Assembly: GCA_021824565.1 (NCBI GenBank)
Contig: JAKAKL010000147.1
Location: 1-38,222, forward strand
Source: Bacteroidota bacterium
GTDB lineage: Bacteria > Bacteroidota > Ignavibacteria > Ignavibacteriales > Ignavibacteriaceae
DNA length: 38,222 nt
Direction: 5' to 3'
Notes under the pieces: model-generated
Told to the model about the DNA's origin: nothing
The model's input: the letters and a program-made list of their open reading frames with translations, nothing else
Databases searched by the model: none
Program-made: the position numbers and the translations under genes
In this document: piece by piece, positions 1-6,724 of the stretch
How positions within the stretch are numbered: the stretch's first letter is position 1
Layout: the number at the start of each line of letters is the position of its first letter

Positions 1-230
1 AGCAAGAAGAAATATATGAAATGATATTTCATATTTAGCGAACTCCGGGCAGATTCCGCGCCATTCGCATGAAACAAACGATTACGGTTATGTCTTTAGT
101 AATTCAAATGACGATTTAATGTTTATTCCGCCTTAAGCGCCTGCCGGGTACATCCTCCTTTTTGTTTGGATTTATTAAGGAATTTATTTTACGCTGAGTT
201 CGCGAAGAAGTTGCTTCTATCTTCAATTTT

Positions 231-246
231 GTCCGCTGCGGCGGAC
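231..246. repeat. GC-rich hairpin in the gene-free left end
   Basis: The first 272 bases carry no gene I can support. Within them GTCCGC and GCGGAC form a perfect 6-bp stem with a TGCG loop (231-246). A second small dyad lies at about 17-35 (TATGAAAT / ATTTCATA). The GC-rich stem lies just downstream of the minus-strand gene ending at 273 and could end its transcript, but no T-run follows in that direction. Confidence 0.4.
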
Positions 247-272
247 CGGCTGGGGAGATGCTTTTTATTTTA

Positions 273-491
273 TTATAGTTTTTTAAATAAAGATTTGTTT
301 TTTGTAAGCCAATAATAAATTGGCAGGAAAAGTAACATTAAAATTGCTGTTTGGATGATAAATGGTCTCAAGGTATCGCTTGCGGAGTGGGAAACTGAAT
401 CTATTCTAATAAAATTTAATATAGTTATTGTTATAAATAAAATAGCCAAAAGAAATTTGCCCCGGCTTATTAAATTATTTCTACCAATCAT
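273..491 (-). CDS. Small two-helix membrane protein, unknown function
   Basis: A 72-residue protein with two hydrophobic stretches (about residues 13-30 and 45-62) separated by a short polar Ser/Asp-rich segment and ending in a lysine-rich tail, so it is probably an inner-membrane hairpin. A good Shine-Dalgarno (CCGGAGATG) lies a few bases upstream of the ATG. I do not recognise a family. It is the last gene of the minus-strand string and lies directly after an attC-like site (592-784), so it is best read as the gene of one integron-type cassette. Small membrane proteins of unknown function are common in such cassettes. Confidence 0.6.
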   Translation of the reverse strand: MIGRNNLISRGKFLLAILFITITILNFIRIDSVSHSASDTLRPFIIQTAILMLLFLPIYYWLTKNKSLFKKL

Positions 492-591
492 TTTTACATC
501 TCCGGTTATTTAAAATCTTCTTCATCCCAAAAATATATTTAGCATATACTTTTAATAATACAAAAATATAGATCCAATATTTCTATCTCGC

Positions 592-784
592 CCCTAACCG
601 GCAGCCCAGAACAAGGACGCCAAGTACGGCAGCTACTTTTTAATTACTAAAAAATTTTCTTGGAACCAACTACCTTGAACAAAACTGCCGACACGATACT
701 GCCAAGCCGAAACTACCAAAAAGCCGAATACGAATACAGTTTATCCTCCTTAAGCGTGCTGTCCGGCTGAATGTCGGGTTATAA
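592..784 (-). other. attC-like recombination site A
   Basis: The outer boxes are CCCTAAC (592-598) and GTTATAA (778-784), which resemble integron R boxes. In the 3' arm an extrahelical-type T762 and G769 are separated by six bases (CCGGCT). The 5' arm pairs through AGCC (603-606) and CAG (607-609), so the stem is less perfect than at sites B and D. The site sits between the PIN toxin gene (ending 795) and the small membrane gene (491), where a cassette attC belongs for minus-strand genes. Confidence 0.5.
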
Positions 785-794
785 ACCGACGATT

Positions 795-1229
795 CTATAA
801 TGTTCTAACCTTTACTGATTTTTCTTTTGTTAAACGTATAAAGTCTTTGGAGTTTAACGTTAATATCTCATCTACTTTTGCTTTCAATGCGCATTCAACT
901 ATAATCGCATCATAGACAATACCTCCAGAGTAGTTTGAATTACTCACATTTTCAATAATCTTAAAATAATCTGCATCAGCGAGATAAACTATTTTCGCAA
1001 TTCTCTTGATGTTGTTTTCAATTATCTGTTTTGCTACTAACGGTGTGATTTTAGGTGTAAAAGGTGCGCTTGTTAAAACACTATATATTTCTAATATTGA
1101 ATGAGCCGAAACAAATATTTCAAATTCTTTGTCCTTTGCCTTCATTAAGAATGATAATGATGATTTATGTTTCGGATGGGATTCAACAAAAGCCGCGATT
1201 AACACAGAACTATCGAATAAAATTTTCAA
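795..1229 (-). CDS. PIN-domain ribonuclease toxin (VapC-like)
   Basis: A 144-residue PIN-fold protein. It opens with the typical KILFDSSVLIAAF strand carrying the first acidic residue (D6). A central acidic segment (around YDAIIVECAL) and a final acidic strand (ILTLNSKDF) would complete the metal site. VapC proteins are Mg-dependent RNases that cut tRNA or rRNA and are held in check by an adjacent antitoxin. The start is a TTG two bases after the antitoxin stop codon, and a GAGGA Shine-Dalgarno lies inside the antitoxin's last codons, so the two genes are translationally coupled. The pair lies between two attC-like sites, as expected for a stabilising toxin-antitoxin cassette. The family call is secure; the RNA target is unknown. 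Confidence 0.85.
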   Translation of the reverse strand: MKILFDSSVLIAAFVESHPKHKSSLSFLMKAKDKEFEIFVSAHSILEIYSVLTSAPFTPKITPLVAKQIIENNIKRIAKIVYLADADYFKIIENVSNSNYSGGIVYDAIIVECALKAKVDEILTLNSKDFIRLTKEKSVKVRTL

Positions 1230-1231
1230 CT

Positions 1232-1492
1232 CTAATCCTCGTTTGTTAATAATTTTTTCATCCGTCTATTTCTATCGGATTTTATCAAATCGCCTTTATT
1301 ATCATCCAAACTTCCAGTGAAAACTAGAATTCCATTTCTATCAACTACCGGCTCTTTATCTTGAATTAATTCTATAACAATGCGTTTCCCATCTTCAGAA
1401 ATGTTCAATGTAGACTTAATATTAATGCCAAGACGTTCGCGAAGTCTTTTAGGAATTATTATCCGCCCGAATTTATCTAACGTTGTTACCAT
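1232..1492 (-). CDS. AbrB/MazE-type antitoxin (VapB-like)
   Basis: An 86-residue protein with an N-terminal SpoVT-AbrB swapped-hairpin DNA-binding domain (residues 1-45; DKFGRIIIPKRLRERLGI is diagnostic) and a polar, flexible C-terminal tail expected to wrap the toxin. It precedes the PIN toxin gene by two bases. Such antitoxins normally dimerise, repress their own promoter and neutralise the toxin. An AAGGAAAA ribosome-binding site precedes the ATG. The leader (1500-1557) contains TTGGCAATTT and an inverted counterpart (GCCAAT, with ATTGGCAA on the other strand), a plausible autoregulatory operator. Together with 795-1229 it forms one cassette. Confidence 0.85.
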   Translation of the reverse strand: MVTTLDKFGRIIIPKRLRERLGINIKSTLNISEDGKRIVIELIQDKEPVVDRNGILVFTGSLDDNKGDLIKSDRNRRMKKLLTNED

Positions 1493-1499
1493 AGTTATT

Positions 1500-1546
1500 T
1501 TCCTTTTTTAGGTATTGGCAATTTAGGGTAATATTTTGCCAATTTC
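1500..1546 (-). promoter_or_regulatory. Candidate operator upstream of the toxin-antitoxin pair
   Basis: ATTGGCAAT (1514-1522) and TTTGCCAAT (1536-1544) form an inverted repeat just upstream of the antitoxin ATG. This is the arrangement expected for an autorepressing AbrB-type antitoxin. It is inferred only from the dyad and its position. Confidence 0.4.
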
Positions 1547-1557
1547 AACATTAAGGT

Positions 1558-1783
1558 TTATAACGGATTACCAATAACCCGCCACCCATAACGAACGGGC
1601 TGCAATGAAATGACCAAGCCGATGATTAAGCCGGAGGTGCGTAACTTTCTCAAAACGCACCGGAGGCAAGTTTATTAATTTTGTACGAACACTTTGAATG
1701 AGTTAGCCGAACGAAAAAGGCAATACCAAAAATTGCAAATTGCCTGCACCGTGTCTGCGGTCGGGTTGATGGGATTGTTATGC
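1558..1783 (-). other. attC-like recombination site B
   Basis: The outer R-type boxes are TTATAAC (1558-1564) and GTTATGC (1777-1783). In the inner L-type stem, AACCCG (1576-1581) pairs with CGGGTT (1762-1767), flanked by CCAC/GCGG and AT/AT pairs. T1761 and G1768 have no partner and would be extrahelical. This T-N6-G pattern on the strand opposite to the genes is the structural hallmark of integron attC sites. The central spacer is variable. The site separates the nuclease gene (ending 1791) from the toxin-antitoxin cassette. Confidence 0.7.
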
Positions 1784-1790
1784 GTATTTT

Positions 1791-3110
1791 TTATAAATAT
1801 TGTTCTAACTTTTTAAATACAGATTCATACGTAAATGTATCTGGATAAAACTCTATAAGTTTATAGTTGTTATTTTCACAAAGCATTTTTTTCTTTTCAT
1901 CATTTTGTTGGCGAAGTTTTAAACCTTCTTTGCCGCCCCAATGTTTGAACTCTTCATAATGCTGCTCACCTTGACATTCGATTGCCAATTTTCGTGAAGG
2001 GATAAATACATCTAGTTCTAAACCTTCTAATTCCTTGCCACGATAATGATGAATGACTTTCTCATTTACAAATATGTCATCAATTATTTTGAATAAAATC
2101 TTTTCACTTATTCCAAGCTTTCCAACAGGTGGAAATTGAAATATTTTTCTAACAAGATTCTCAATTTCATTTTCTTTTTTTCGTTCAGGTAAAATATCCA
2201 TCCAGTTTGGATATTTATCGCCGTATATTTTTCTTCTATATAATTCAAAGTATGGATGATATTTTCTTTGAAATGCTGATTGTCCCCAATAATTAAGTTT
2301 TGGAGTTTTACGGGTGCACATATGACAAATTCCGTCAACAATTTCAACTTCCTTTATATGTTGTTTAAAAATATTATCAAAGGAGTAACTTAAACGAGCC
2401 ACATCATCTTTTATGTCAAAATAATTAGCAAAGCAACTACAAGTATATATTTTTCCAGTTACTCTGTTTATAAAGAGAATAGGATAACTAGCACAATTGG
2501 GACTAAATTCTTCCAAGTCATTTTTATTAAATAAATAATTATAATAATATTTTTCTGATAGGGGGTTTAACAATTCTTTCGTAAAAAATAATCCCAAGAT
2601 TGCAAAATAACATTTGCGTTTTCGTGAGGATATATGATAAGAGTATCCATTGAAGTAGATTCCTTTTTCTGAAGCTATCTCAATATTATAATTATCTGAA
2701 ACAACAGGGAAAGCAAAATTTCCAATTGAAAAGGAGTTATAATATGCAAAGGGATAATATGAAGGGAAATAAGTTATATCTCTATCTTGATTTGATGAAG
2801 ATATACTATCGGTATCAAATCCACGAGTAGATAATGATTCTAGTAAAGTAAGACTACTATGATATTTATCTTTAATGGGAAAGGTTTCTATAATTTTTCC
2901 AGTCCCTAACTGAGTATATAAAGCTAAAGGTTCATCTTTTAATGGAATTTCTGATTTTATAATTTCCTTATAGAACTCTGAGTATAAACATTTCTTTAAA
3001 TCACCAAAATAGTTTATCCTTTTATTTAGTGGATACGAAAAAGCATTATCAAAAGCCGAAAAAATCATAGCTTTTGAAATATTAAGATGATATGTTTTAT
3101 TTATTTTCAT
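1791..3110 (-). CDS. Predicted zinc-binding, PD-(D/E)xK/Vsr-like endonuclease
   Basis: A 439-residue protein whose last ~75 residues look like a restriction-endonuclease fold of the Vsr/homing-endonuclease type: an acidic strand LDVFIP (D367), then AIECQGEQHY (E378, Q380, H384), and later a basic helix with QQNDEKKKMLC. The middle region contains TCSCFANYF and CHMCTRK, two cysteine pairs that may bind zinc. The N-terminal two thirds are rich in Tyr/Phe/Ser and match nothing I recognise. Translation starts 7 bases after a collapsed attC-like site with no clear Shine-Dalgarno. Such nucleases act on DNA, but the target here is unknown. It could be a lone restriction enzyme or an anti-phage effector. 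The nuclease call is moderate and rests on the C-terminus only. Confidence 0.6.
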   Translation of the reverse strand: MKINKTYHLNISKAMIFSAFDNAFSYPLNKRINYFGDLKKCLYSEFYKEIIKSEIPLKDEPLALYTQLGTGKIIETFPIKDKYHSSLTLLESLSTRGFDTDSISSSNQDRDITYFPSYYPFAYYNSFSIGNFAFPVVSDNYNIEIASEKGIYFNGYSYHISSRKRKCYFAILGLFFTKELLNPLSEKYYYNYLFNKNDLEEFSPNCASYPILFINRVTGKIYTCSCFANYFDIKDDVARLSYSFDNIFKQHIKEVEIVDGICHMCTRKTPKLNYWGQSAFQRKYHPYFELYRRKIYGDKYPNWMDILPERKKENEIENLVRKIFQFPPVGKLGISEKILFKIIDDIFVNEKVIHHYRGKELEGLELDVFIPSRKLAIECQGEQHYEEFKHWGGKEGLKLRQQNDEKKKMLCENNNYKLIEFYPDTFTYESVFKKLEQYL

Positions 3111-3116
3111 TGATAC

Positions 3117-3144
3117 GCATAACGGCTTGAGTTGCGGGTTAGGC
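3117..3144 (-). other. Collapsed attC-like site C (28 bp)
   Basis: GCATAAC (3117-3123) is followed directly by GGCTTGAGTTGC and then GTTAGGC (3138-3144). Compared with site D (4113-4301), this is one arm (CGGCTT, G, AGTTGC) plus both R-type boxes, with the other arm and the spacer missing. The TAA stop of the upstream gene lies inside the R box. It probably arose by deletion within an attC and would be a poor recombination substrate. Confidence 0.55.
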
Positions 3145-3777
3145 AGTTAACTTGATTATGCTTCTTGATATTTTCTTTTTATTAGAGTAAATATTTTTGT
3201 TTTCAAATTTTTTTAAATAGTTTATCGTTTTATCTACACTAAATAAAAAGTTTTCATTTTCTTTTAATTCAGCAACAAGTTTTTCTATTTCTAAATGGTC
3301 GTATATTTTCCATTTATAATGGATAAAAGAATTTCTTTTTTCAAATAATTTATCAATTATTTTTAAATGCTTTCTATTTAATGGTTTTAAAAAAAGGAGT
3401 TGCCATAACCAGGTATATTTATCCTTTATCTTTGTAGAACGAATTATTTCAGGATAATAAGTAGAAGTAATATTATTTCGCTTAAGTGATAATAAGATTA
3501 TATGATTGAACCAATGTTCTATCCAAAGGGCGTAGAAGATAAGTGCTGAATGAAAATCCGATGTTTCTAAAAAACCTCTTGCGTTAGTTAACAATCTTTT
3601 TGTAAAATCAATAGATAGTTCAAAATCCGAAATTGAATTAATATTCTTAAATAAATAATCTTTTATTTCAAGTCGAATTTGTTCATCAGTTTTATCCTTA
3701 GTTTTTATAATTCCATCACGAATTAAATTTTTACTAAGTTCATCAATAATATCATTTATTTCATTTTCTTTTTTCAT
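3139..3777 (-). CDS. HEPN-like domain protein
   Basis: A 212-residue, largely helical protein. A central segment (about residues 60-155) reads like a HEPN four-helix domain. One helix (FHSALIFYALWIEHWFNHII) is the type found in HEPN/RiboL-PSP-like proteins, and a later helix carries KRNSFIHYKW, whose R148-N149-x3-H153 matches the RNxxxH catalytic motif of HEPN ribonucleases. Many HEPN proteins are RNases in toxin-antitoxin or phage-defence systems, and others are non-catalytic scaffolds. The last codons and the stop are formed by the adjacent attC-like site. It shares a cassette with the small membrane protein at 3815-4081, 37 bases upstream, which might be its partner. Function is inferred. 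Confidence 0.55.
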   Translation of the reverse strand: MKKENEINDIIDELSKNLIRDGIIKTKDKTDEQIRLEIKDYLFKNINSISDFELSIDFTKRLLTNARGFLETSDFHSALIFYALWIEHWFNHIILLSLKRNNITSTYYPEIIRSTKIKDKYTWLWQLLFLKPLNRKHLKIIDKLFEKRNSFIHYKWKIYDHLEIEKLVAELKENENFLFSVDKTINYLKKFENKNIYSNKKKISRSIIKLTA

Positions 3778-3814
3778 TTATAAATTTCCCACTTAACAAT
3801 CGAAAAACTAAATT

Positions 3815-4081
3815 TCAAGAGTTGTTTTTATACCATTTTTTAATTTTATCATAATTTAATTGGAAAATCACGGAGATAATTAATATAGCTACAATTTCTA
3901 AAATTAATTGTTCTAAATTAATATAACCATATGAATCCGAATTTCGTTGAGGATATGAAAGTAAGAAACCAAAACTATTACTTGAACCATAATATGACCG
4001 CCAAATTACTGGCGGGAATATAATTGCAATCAATGTGAAAATACTGAAAAACATAATGCCGGGTTTGAATTTAATATTCAT
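3815..4081 (-). CDS. Small two-helix membrane protein, unknown function
   Basis: An 88-residue protein with hydrophobic segments at about residues 10-28 and 59-76, joined by a Ser/Tyr-rich loop, and a basic C-terminus. A clean AAGGAG Shine-Dalgarno lies upstream of the ATG. It is the first gene after attC-like site D and lies 37 bases before the HEPN-like gene with no site between them, so the two appear to share one cassette and could be co-expressed. I do not recognise a family. A membrane-anchored antitoxin or immunity partner for the HEPN protein is possible but unproven. Confidence 0.55.
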   Translation of the reverse strand: MNIKFKPGIMFFSIFTLIAIIFPPVIWRSYYGSSNSFGFLLSYPQRNSDSYGYINLEQLILEIVAILIISVIFQLNYDKIKKWYKNNS

Positions 4082-4112
4082 GAATAAACTCCTTATATTT
4101 TACTGACTTACT

Positions 4113-4301
4113 GCCTAACGCCGTTGCAACTAAGCCGCCGCCCAGAACAGACGACTAAGTTAGAACGACTAATTAATAATTATAAAATAATTTTTCATAG
4201 TAGTAGAAGTTTGAACAAGAAACTTTACACGGAACGACTAACAAGAGCAACTAAAAATGCCGAATGCGAAAAAAGCGGTCGGCTTGAGTTGCTTGTTATG
4301 T
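4113..4301 (-). other. attC-like recombination site D (best preserved)
   Basis: R-type boxes GCCTAAC (4113-4119) and GTTATGT (4295-4301) bound the site. The inner stem pairs GCAACT (4126-4131), AAGCCG (4132-4137) and CCGC (4138-4141) with AGTTGC (4287-4292), CGGCTT (4280-4285) and GCGG (4275-4278). All 16 pairs are perfect, and only T4279 and G4286 are left unpaired. Two extrahelical bases, T and G, six apart on the strand opposite the cassette genes, are what integron integrases recognise in folded attC. The ~130-base central spacer is long for an attC and variable in sequence. Confidence 0.75.
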
Positions 4302-4307
4302 AACCGT

Positions 4308-5024
4308 TTATACATTGCCAGCCACAACTAATGTGGAATGATTTTTTTCTAAACTAAAACCTATTTTGGGTTTATTACATAATTTAAAAAACTTTGCAAA
4401 GTATTTTGACAAATCATAAGTATTGGAATTGGTTACTTCAATAATTAATGATTCTAAGTCTCTAATAAAATCTTTACTTGAGATATTTTCGAGTCTTTCA
4501 ATTTTTTTTGGTTTGGATAATCCAACTTGATTAGGACTTAAATACATTAAATAAGGTAAGGCAACCATCAGACCTTTTAGTGGAATATTTTTATTCTTTT
4601 TAAATACCTTCTCTAACTTTGGGATATCTTCGCTCAATGTTTGTTTAAATTGTTTTTTATCATAATCATTTAAAAATTGTTCGGGTTCAAATCCAAGCTC
4701 AATGAATTCTTTATAAAATCTATGATGACAAAATTCATTATAGAGATGCCCTATCATTTCTGCACCGATATTTTCTTCGTCTACAAAAAAAGGACATTTC
4801 ATTCCAAGTAATTCATATTTTATATGCAATAGTTCGTGTGTGAAACAAGCTATTGGATATTCTGATTTTTTTATACCTATTGTTGCTTTTTCATTATATA
4901 GCTTTGAAGTCCAAGAATCTCCTTCTTCATTAATCAATTCAATATTAGTTTTACTTTTTATTTCATTAAATAGATTTTGATTTTTCGAATCAACTAATTC
5001 TTCTATTTTATAAATCAAATTCAT
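4308..5024 (-). CDS. HExxH-containing protein, possible zinc peptidase
   Basis: A 238-residue protein with a THELLHIKYE helix at residues 62-71. HELLH (63-67) is a zincin-type HExxH motif, and acidic residues follow in VDEENIGAE (81-89), one of which could be the third ligand. No signal peptide or membrane segment is visible, so it is probably cytoplasmic. The rest is charged and helical and belongs to no family I can name. No Shine-Dalgarno precedes the ATG. It is bounded by attC-like site D downstream and by a GTTATGT box (5037-5043) just upstream, so it is the gene of one cassette. The peptidase role is inferred from a single motif. Confidence 0.55.
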   Translation of the reverse strand: MNLIYKIEELVDSKNQNLFNEIKSKTNIELINEEGDSWTSKLYNEKATIGIKKSEYPIACFTHELLHIKYELLGMKCPFFVDEENIGAEMIGHLYNEFCHHRFYKEFIELGFEPEQFLNDYDKKQFKQTLSEDIPKLEKVFKKNKNIPLKGLMVALPYLMYLSPNQVGLSKPKKIERLENISSKDFIRDLESLIIEVTNSNTYDLSKYFAKFFKLCNKPKIGFSLEKNHSTLVVAGNV

Positions 5025-5036
5025 AATGATTAGGTT

Positions 5037-5067
5037 ACATAACTATTATTTAAGCCGATTACACCGC
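5037..5067 (-). other. attC-like half-site at the end of the array
   Basis: ACATAAC (5037-5043) repeats the R-type box of site D, and AAGCCG with CACCGC follows within 25 bases, as in one L arm. I find no matching second arm before the hairpins at 5080-5224, so this is probably the truncated last site of the array or a remnant. Confidence 0.35.
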
Positions 5068-5079
5068 ACTCATTTTGGC

Positions 5080-5111
5080 GTGATAGCCCGATTTGTATTT
5101 CCGCCTATCAC
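5080..5111. repeat. Hairpin with conserved 18-nt loop, copy 1
   Basis: GTGATAG (5080-5086) pairs perfectly with CTATCAC (5105-5111) around an 18-base loop of the form CCCGA...TTCCGC. The loop resembles that of the next hairpin although the stems differ, so this is a small REP-like family rather than a simple duplication. Confidence 0.6.
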
Positions 5112-5188
5112 TCCATCTGAATTTTAGCATAATCTTCATAACTTGTTTTAATTTTTAATGTTAATTATTATTTTCATTTTATTCACTG

Positions 5189-5224
5189 GATTGTTAGCCC
5201 GAAATTTCCTTCCGCCTAACAATC
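5189..5224. repeat. Hairpin with conserved 18-nt loop, copy 2
   Basis: GATTGTTAG (5189-5197) pairs perfectly (9 bp) with CTAACAATC (5216-5224) around the 18-base loop CCCGAAATTTCCTTCCGC. A TTTTT run follows on the plus strand, so it could also act as a terminator for plus-strand transcripts. No gene is visible from here to 5447. Confidence 0.6.
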
Positions 5225-5447
5225 TTTTTCTCTTATCCGTCTAACAAACTTTAAAACCCAGGACCGGTATATAAGTATCTCACAAATATCTTTTGAATTA
5301 TTAATTTGATTTGCTCTAAGACTTGAGTGCCGGTTTGCCGTGTTCTGCGACCTGATAATCCAAAGAAGATTTCCTTCTCTGTCATTCCTATTTCCCGCTG
5401 TGTGTACCAAAAAGCTTTCCCTCAATAATTATCTTTTTGAAAGATCA

Positions 5448-5479
5448 AAGATGACATCATTTCCGAATGATGTCATCTT
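5448..5479. terminator. Perfect 14-bp hairpin, terminator-like
   Basis: AAGATGACATCATT (5448-5461) and AATGATGTCATCTT (5466-5479) form a perfect 14-bp stem with a TCCG loop. No long T-run follows on either strand and no gene ends close by, so it may be a repeat or mobile-element end rather than a working terminator. Confidence 0.45.
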
Positions 5480-5543
5480 CATATCTTTAATTTAATTATT
5501 CCTTCCGCTTTATCCAAGAATAAAATAAAATATTTTTTATACC

Positions 5544-5924
5544 GTAGCACAGACTTTAGTCTCATAGGCGTCAACTTAATTTTTCTTCCGAATCTTCTAA
5601 CTTCTATAATCATTTGACCTTAACGTGATAAAAATATTTATTTATCCTCTACGAGGATATCCTATCTTTTGGATTTATTTGTTTCTACAATAATTAAAAC
5701 ATCTACGATGTTTTTTAACCTCGTAGAGGTCAAATTGTTGTAGGAAAGAGTTCAATCTATATTGCTAAATCCTCGTAGAGGATTAACAAATTCATGGGTA
5801 TTCGTTAGAATTTTTTATAATTTTATTCTCAATATTGTAAATCTGCAAATCCTTAAGTTGACGCTAATGAGACTTTAGTCTGTGTGTGCAAAAATCTAAA
5901 ACTTCAGACTAAAGTCTGTTCTAC
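5544..5924. mobile_element. MITE-like element with terminal inverted repeats
   Basis: Two nested inverted repeats bound about 380 bp with no gene. The outer pair is GTAGCACAGACTTTAGTCT (5544-5562) against the complement of 5906-5924 (one mismatch). The inner pair, 5547-5579 and 5853-5884, matches over roughly 30 bp with a few differences. Each end also contains the self-complementary AGACTTTAGTCT/AGACTAAAGTCT. The interior holds four short hairpins with a TAC/GTA loop. Non-coding length, terminal repeats and internal palindromes fit a MITE or a REP cluster moved by a Y1-type transposase elsewhere. No target-site duplication is obvious. Confidence 0.55.
5643..5784. repeat. Four hairpins sharing a TAC/GTA loop
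   Basis: The stems are TATCCTC/GAGGATA (5643-5659), AAAACATC/GATGTTTT (5696-5714), ACCTC/GAGGT (5718-5730) and AATCCTC/GAGGATT (5768-5784). All close on a three-base TAC or, inverted, GTA loop. The stems differ by compensating changes while the loop is constant, which suggests selection on a folded form. Confidence 0.55.
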
Positions 5925-5938
5925 GCTATTCACCTTGC

Positions 5939-6670
5939 CTATTGCGCAGCAGGCGGCGGAGTTTCTGGAGGTTTATTGTTGTTCTTTTTATTCTTCTTTT
6001 TATTCGGCCCGCGTTTTCTTATTTTGATGCCAAGCTGTTCAAGCAGAGCGGGCTTTTTGCGTAATGCAACTTTAGCGCTTGCTTTGTACTCGCTTATCCA
6101 CGTATTCATATCAATGAATGCTTTGATCTTTGCTTTTGTAGCATCGCTAGCCAGCCCCATCGCTGTAACTTGATCTTCATTCGCTTTTTCATAGACAGAA
6201 AATTTATTCCGCTCGCTGTGCATTATCTCAGGCGTATATCCTCTTAACAAAATATACGCGGAAATATCCGCATCGGCTGCGGCGTTATCAAAAAGAGTAT
6301 AGCCGGCTTTAAGGAAGTCCGCTATTGTTGCAGGCTCGCTGCCTACTAGACCCACCTTTACCAGTTCCGGTGAGTTTGCTAAATATTTGCCTCTTAGTAT
6401 CTGCGCTAAATCCTGGTACGCAGTATGAGCGGCAAGCTTAGAACTGGCTTCAGCCTTGGTAGCATCTCTGGCAATGCCTTCCTGCCGTGCCTGGTCCTTT
6501 AGCGATTGAAGTGCAAATACGATTTTACTTCTACCGGATTGAAGTTCGGTCTCATCATAGCCTTTAAGGGCTACAAGGGCTTTTATCTCTTCAATCGATA
6601 GAGAATTATCTACTAAGATTCCTGCGGAAGTTATTTGTTCAGCTTCCGTACCTCGAGATTTTGCGGACAT
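5939..6670 (-). CDS. Internally duplicated helical protein, unknown function
   Basis: A 243-residue soluble protein built from two similar halves. Residues ~28-110 and ~134-216 share the order: short helix, L-x-GY-[DT]-x-E, x-S-[GE]-R-x-K, a helix ending in DATKA, and a final segment with [AL]LL[EK]QLGIK-type character. The last ~30 residues are a Lys/Asn then Pro/Ala-rich tail (PPETPPPAAQ) that is probably disordered. No signal peptide or catalytic motif is visible. A GGAAAGG Shine-Dalgarno precedes the ATG. The long 21-bp tandem array (6725-7271) lies directly upstream, so a shared history or regulatory link is possible. I do not recognise a named family. Confidence 0.65.
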   Translation of the reverse strand: MSAKSRGTEAEQITSAGILVDNSLSIEEIKALVALKGYDETELQSGRSKIVFALQSLKDQARQEGIARDATKAEASSKLAAHTAYQDLAQILRGKYLANSPELVKVGLVGSEPATIADFLKAGYTLFDNAAADADISAYILLRGYTPEIMHSERNKFSVYEKANEDQVTAMGLASDATKAKIKAFIDMNTWISEYKASAKVALRKKPALLEQLGIKIRKRGPNKKKNKKNNNKPPETPPPAAQ

Positions 6671-6724
6671 TTTTTCGCCTTTCCATTTGTTATTAAATAA
6701 GGATTAATTAAATTCAAAATTTTA

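Noticed and set aside
1-5067. An integron integrase gene next to the cassette array
   Set aside because: No tyrosine-recombinase motifs (R...HxxR...Y) appear in any frame I examined in this part of the window, so the integrase must lie elsewhere if it exists.
5216-5425. A 69-codon open frame on the minus strand between the cassette array and the MITE-like element
   Set aside because: It has no Shine-Dalgarno, ends inside the 5189-5224 hairpin, and its Arg/Asn/Ser-rich product matches no family. It is probably chance, or at most a decayed remnant.
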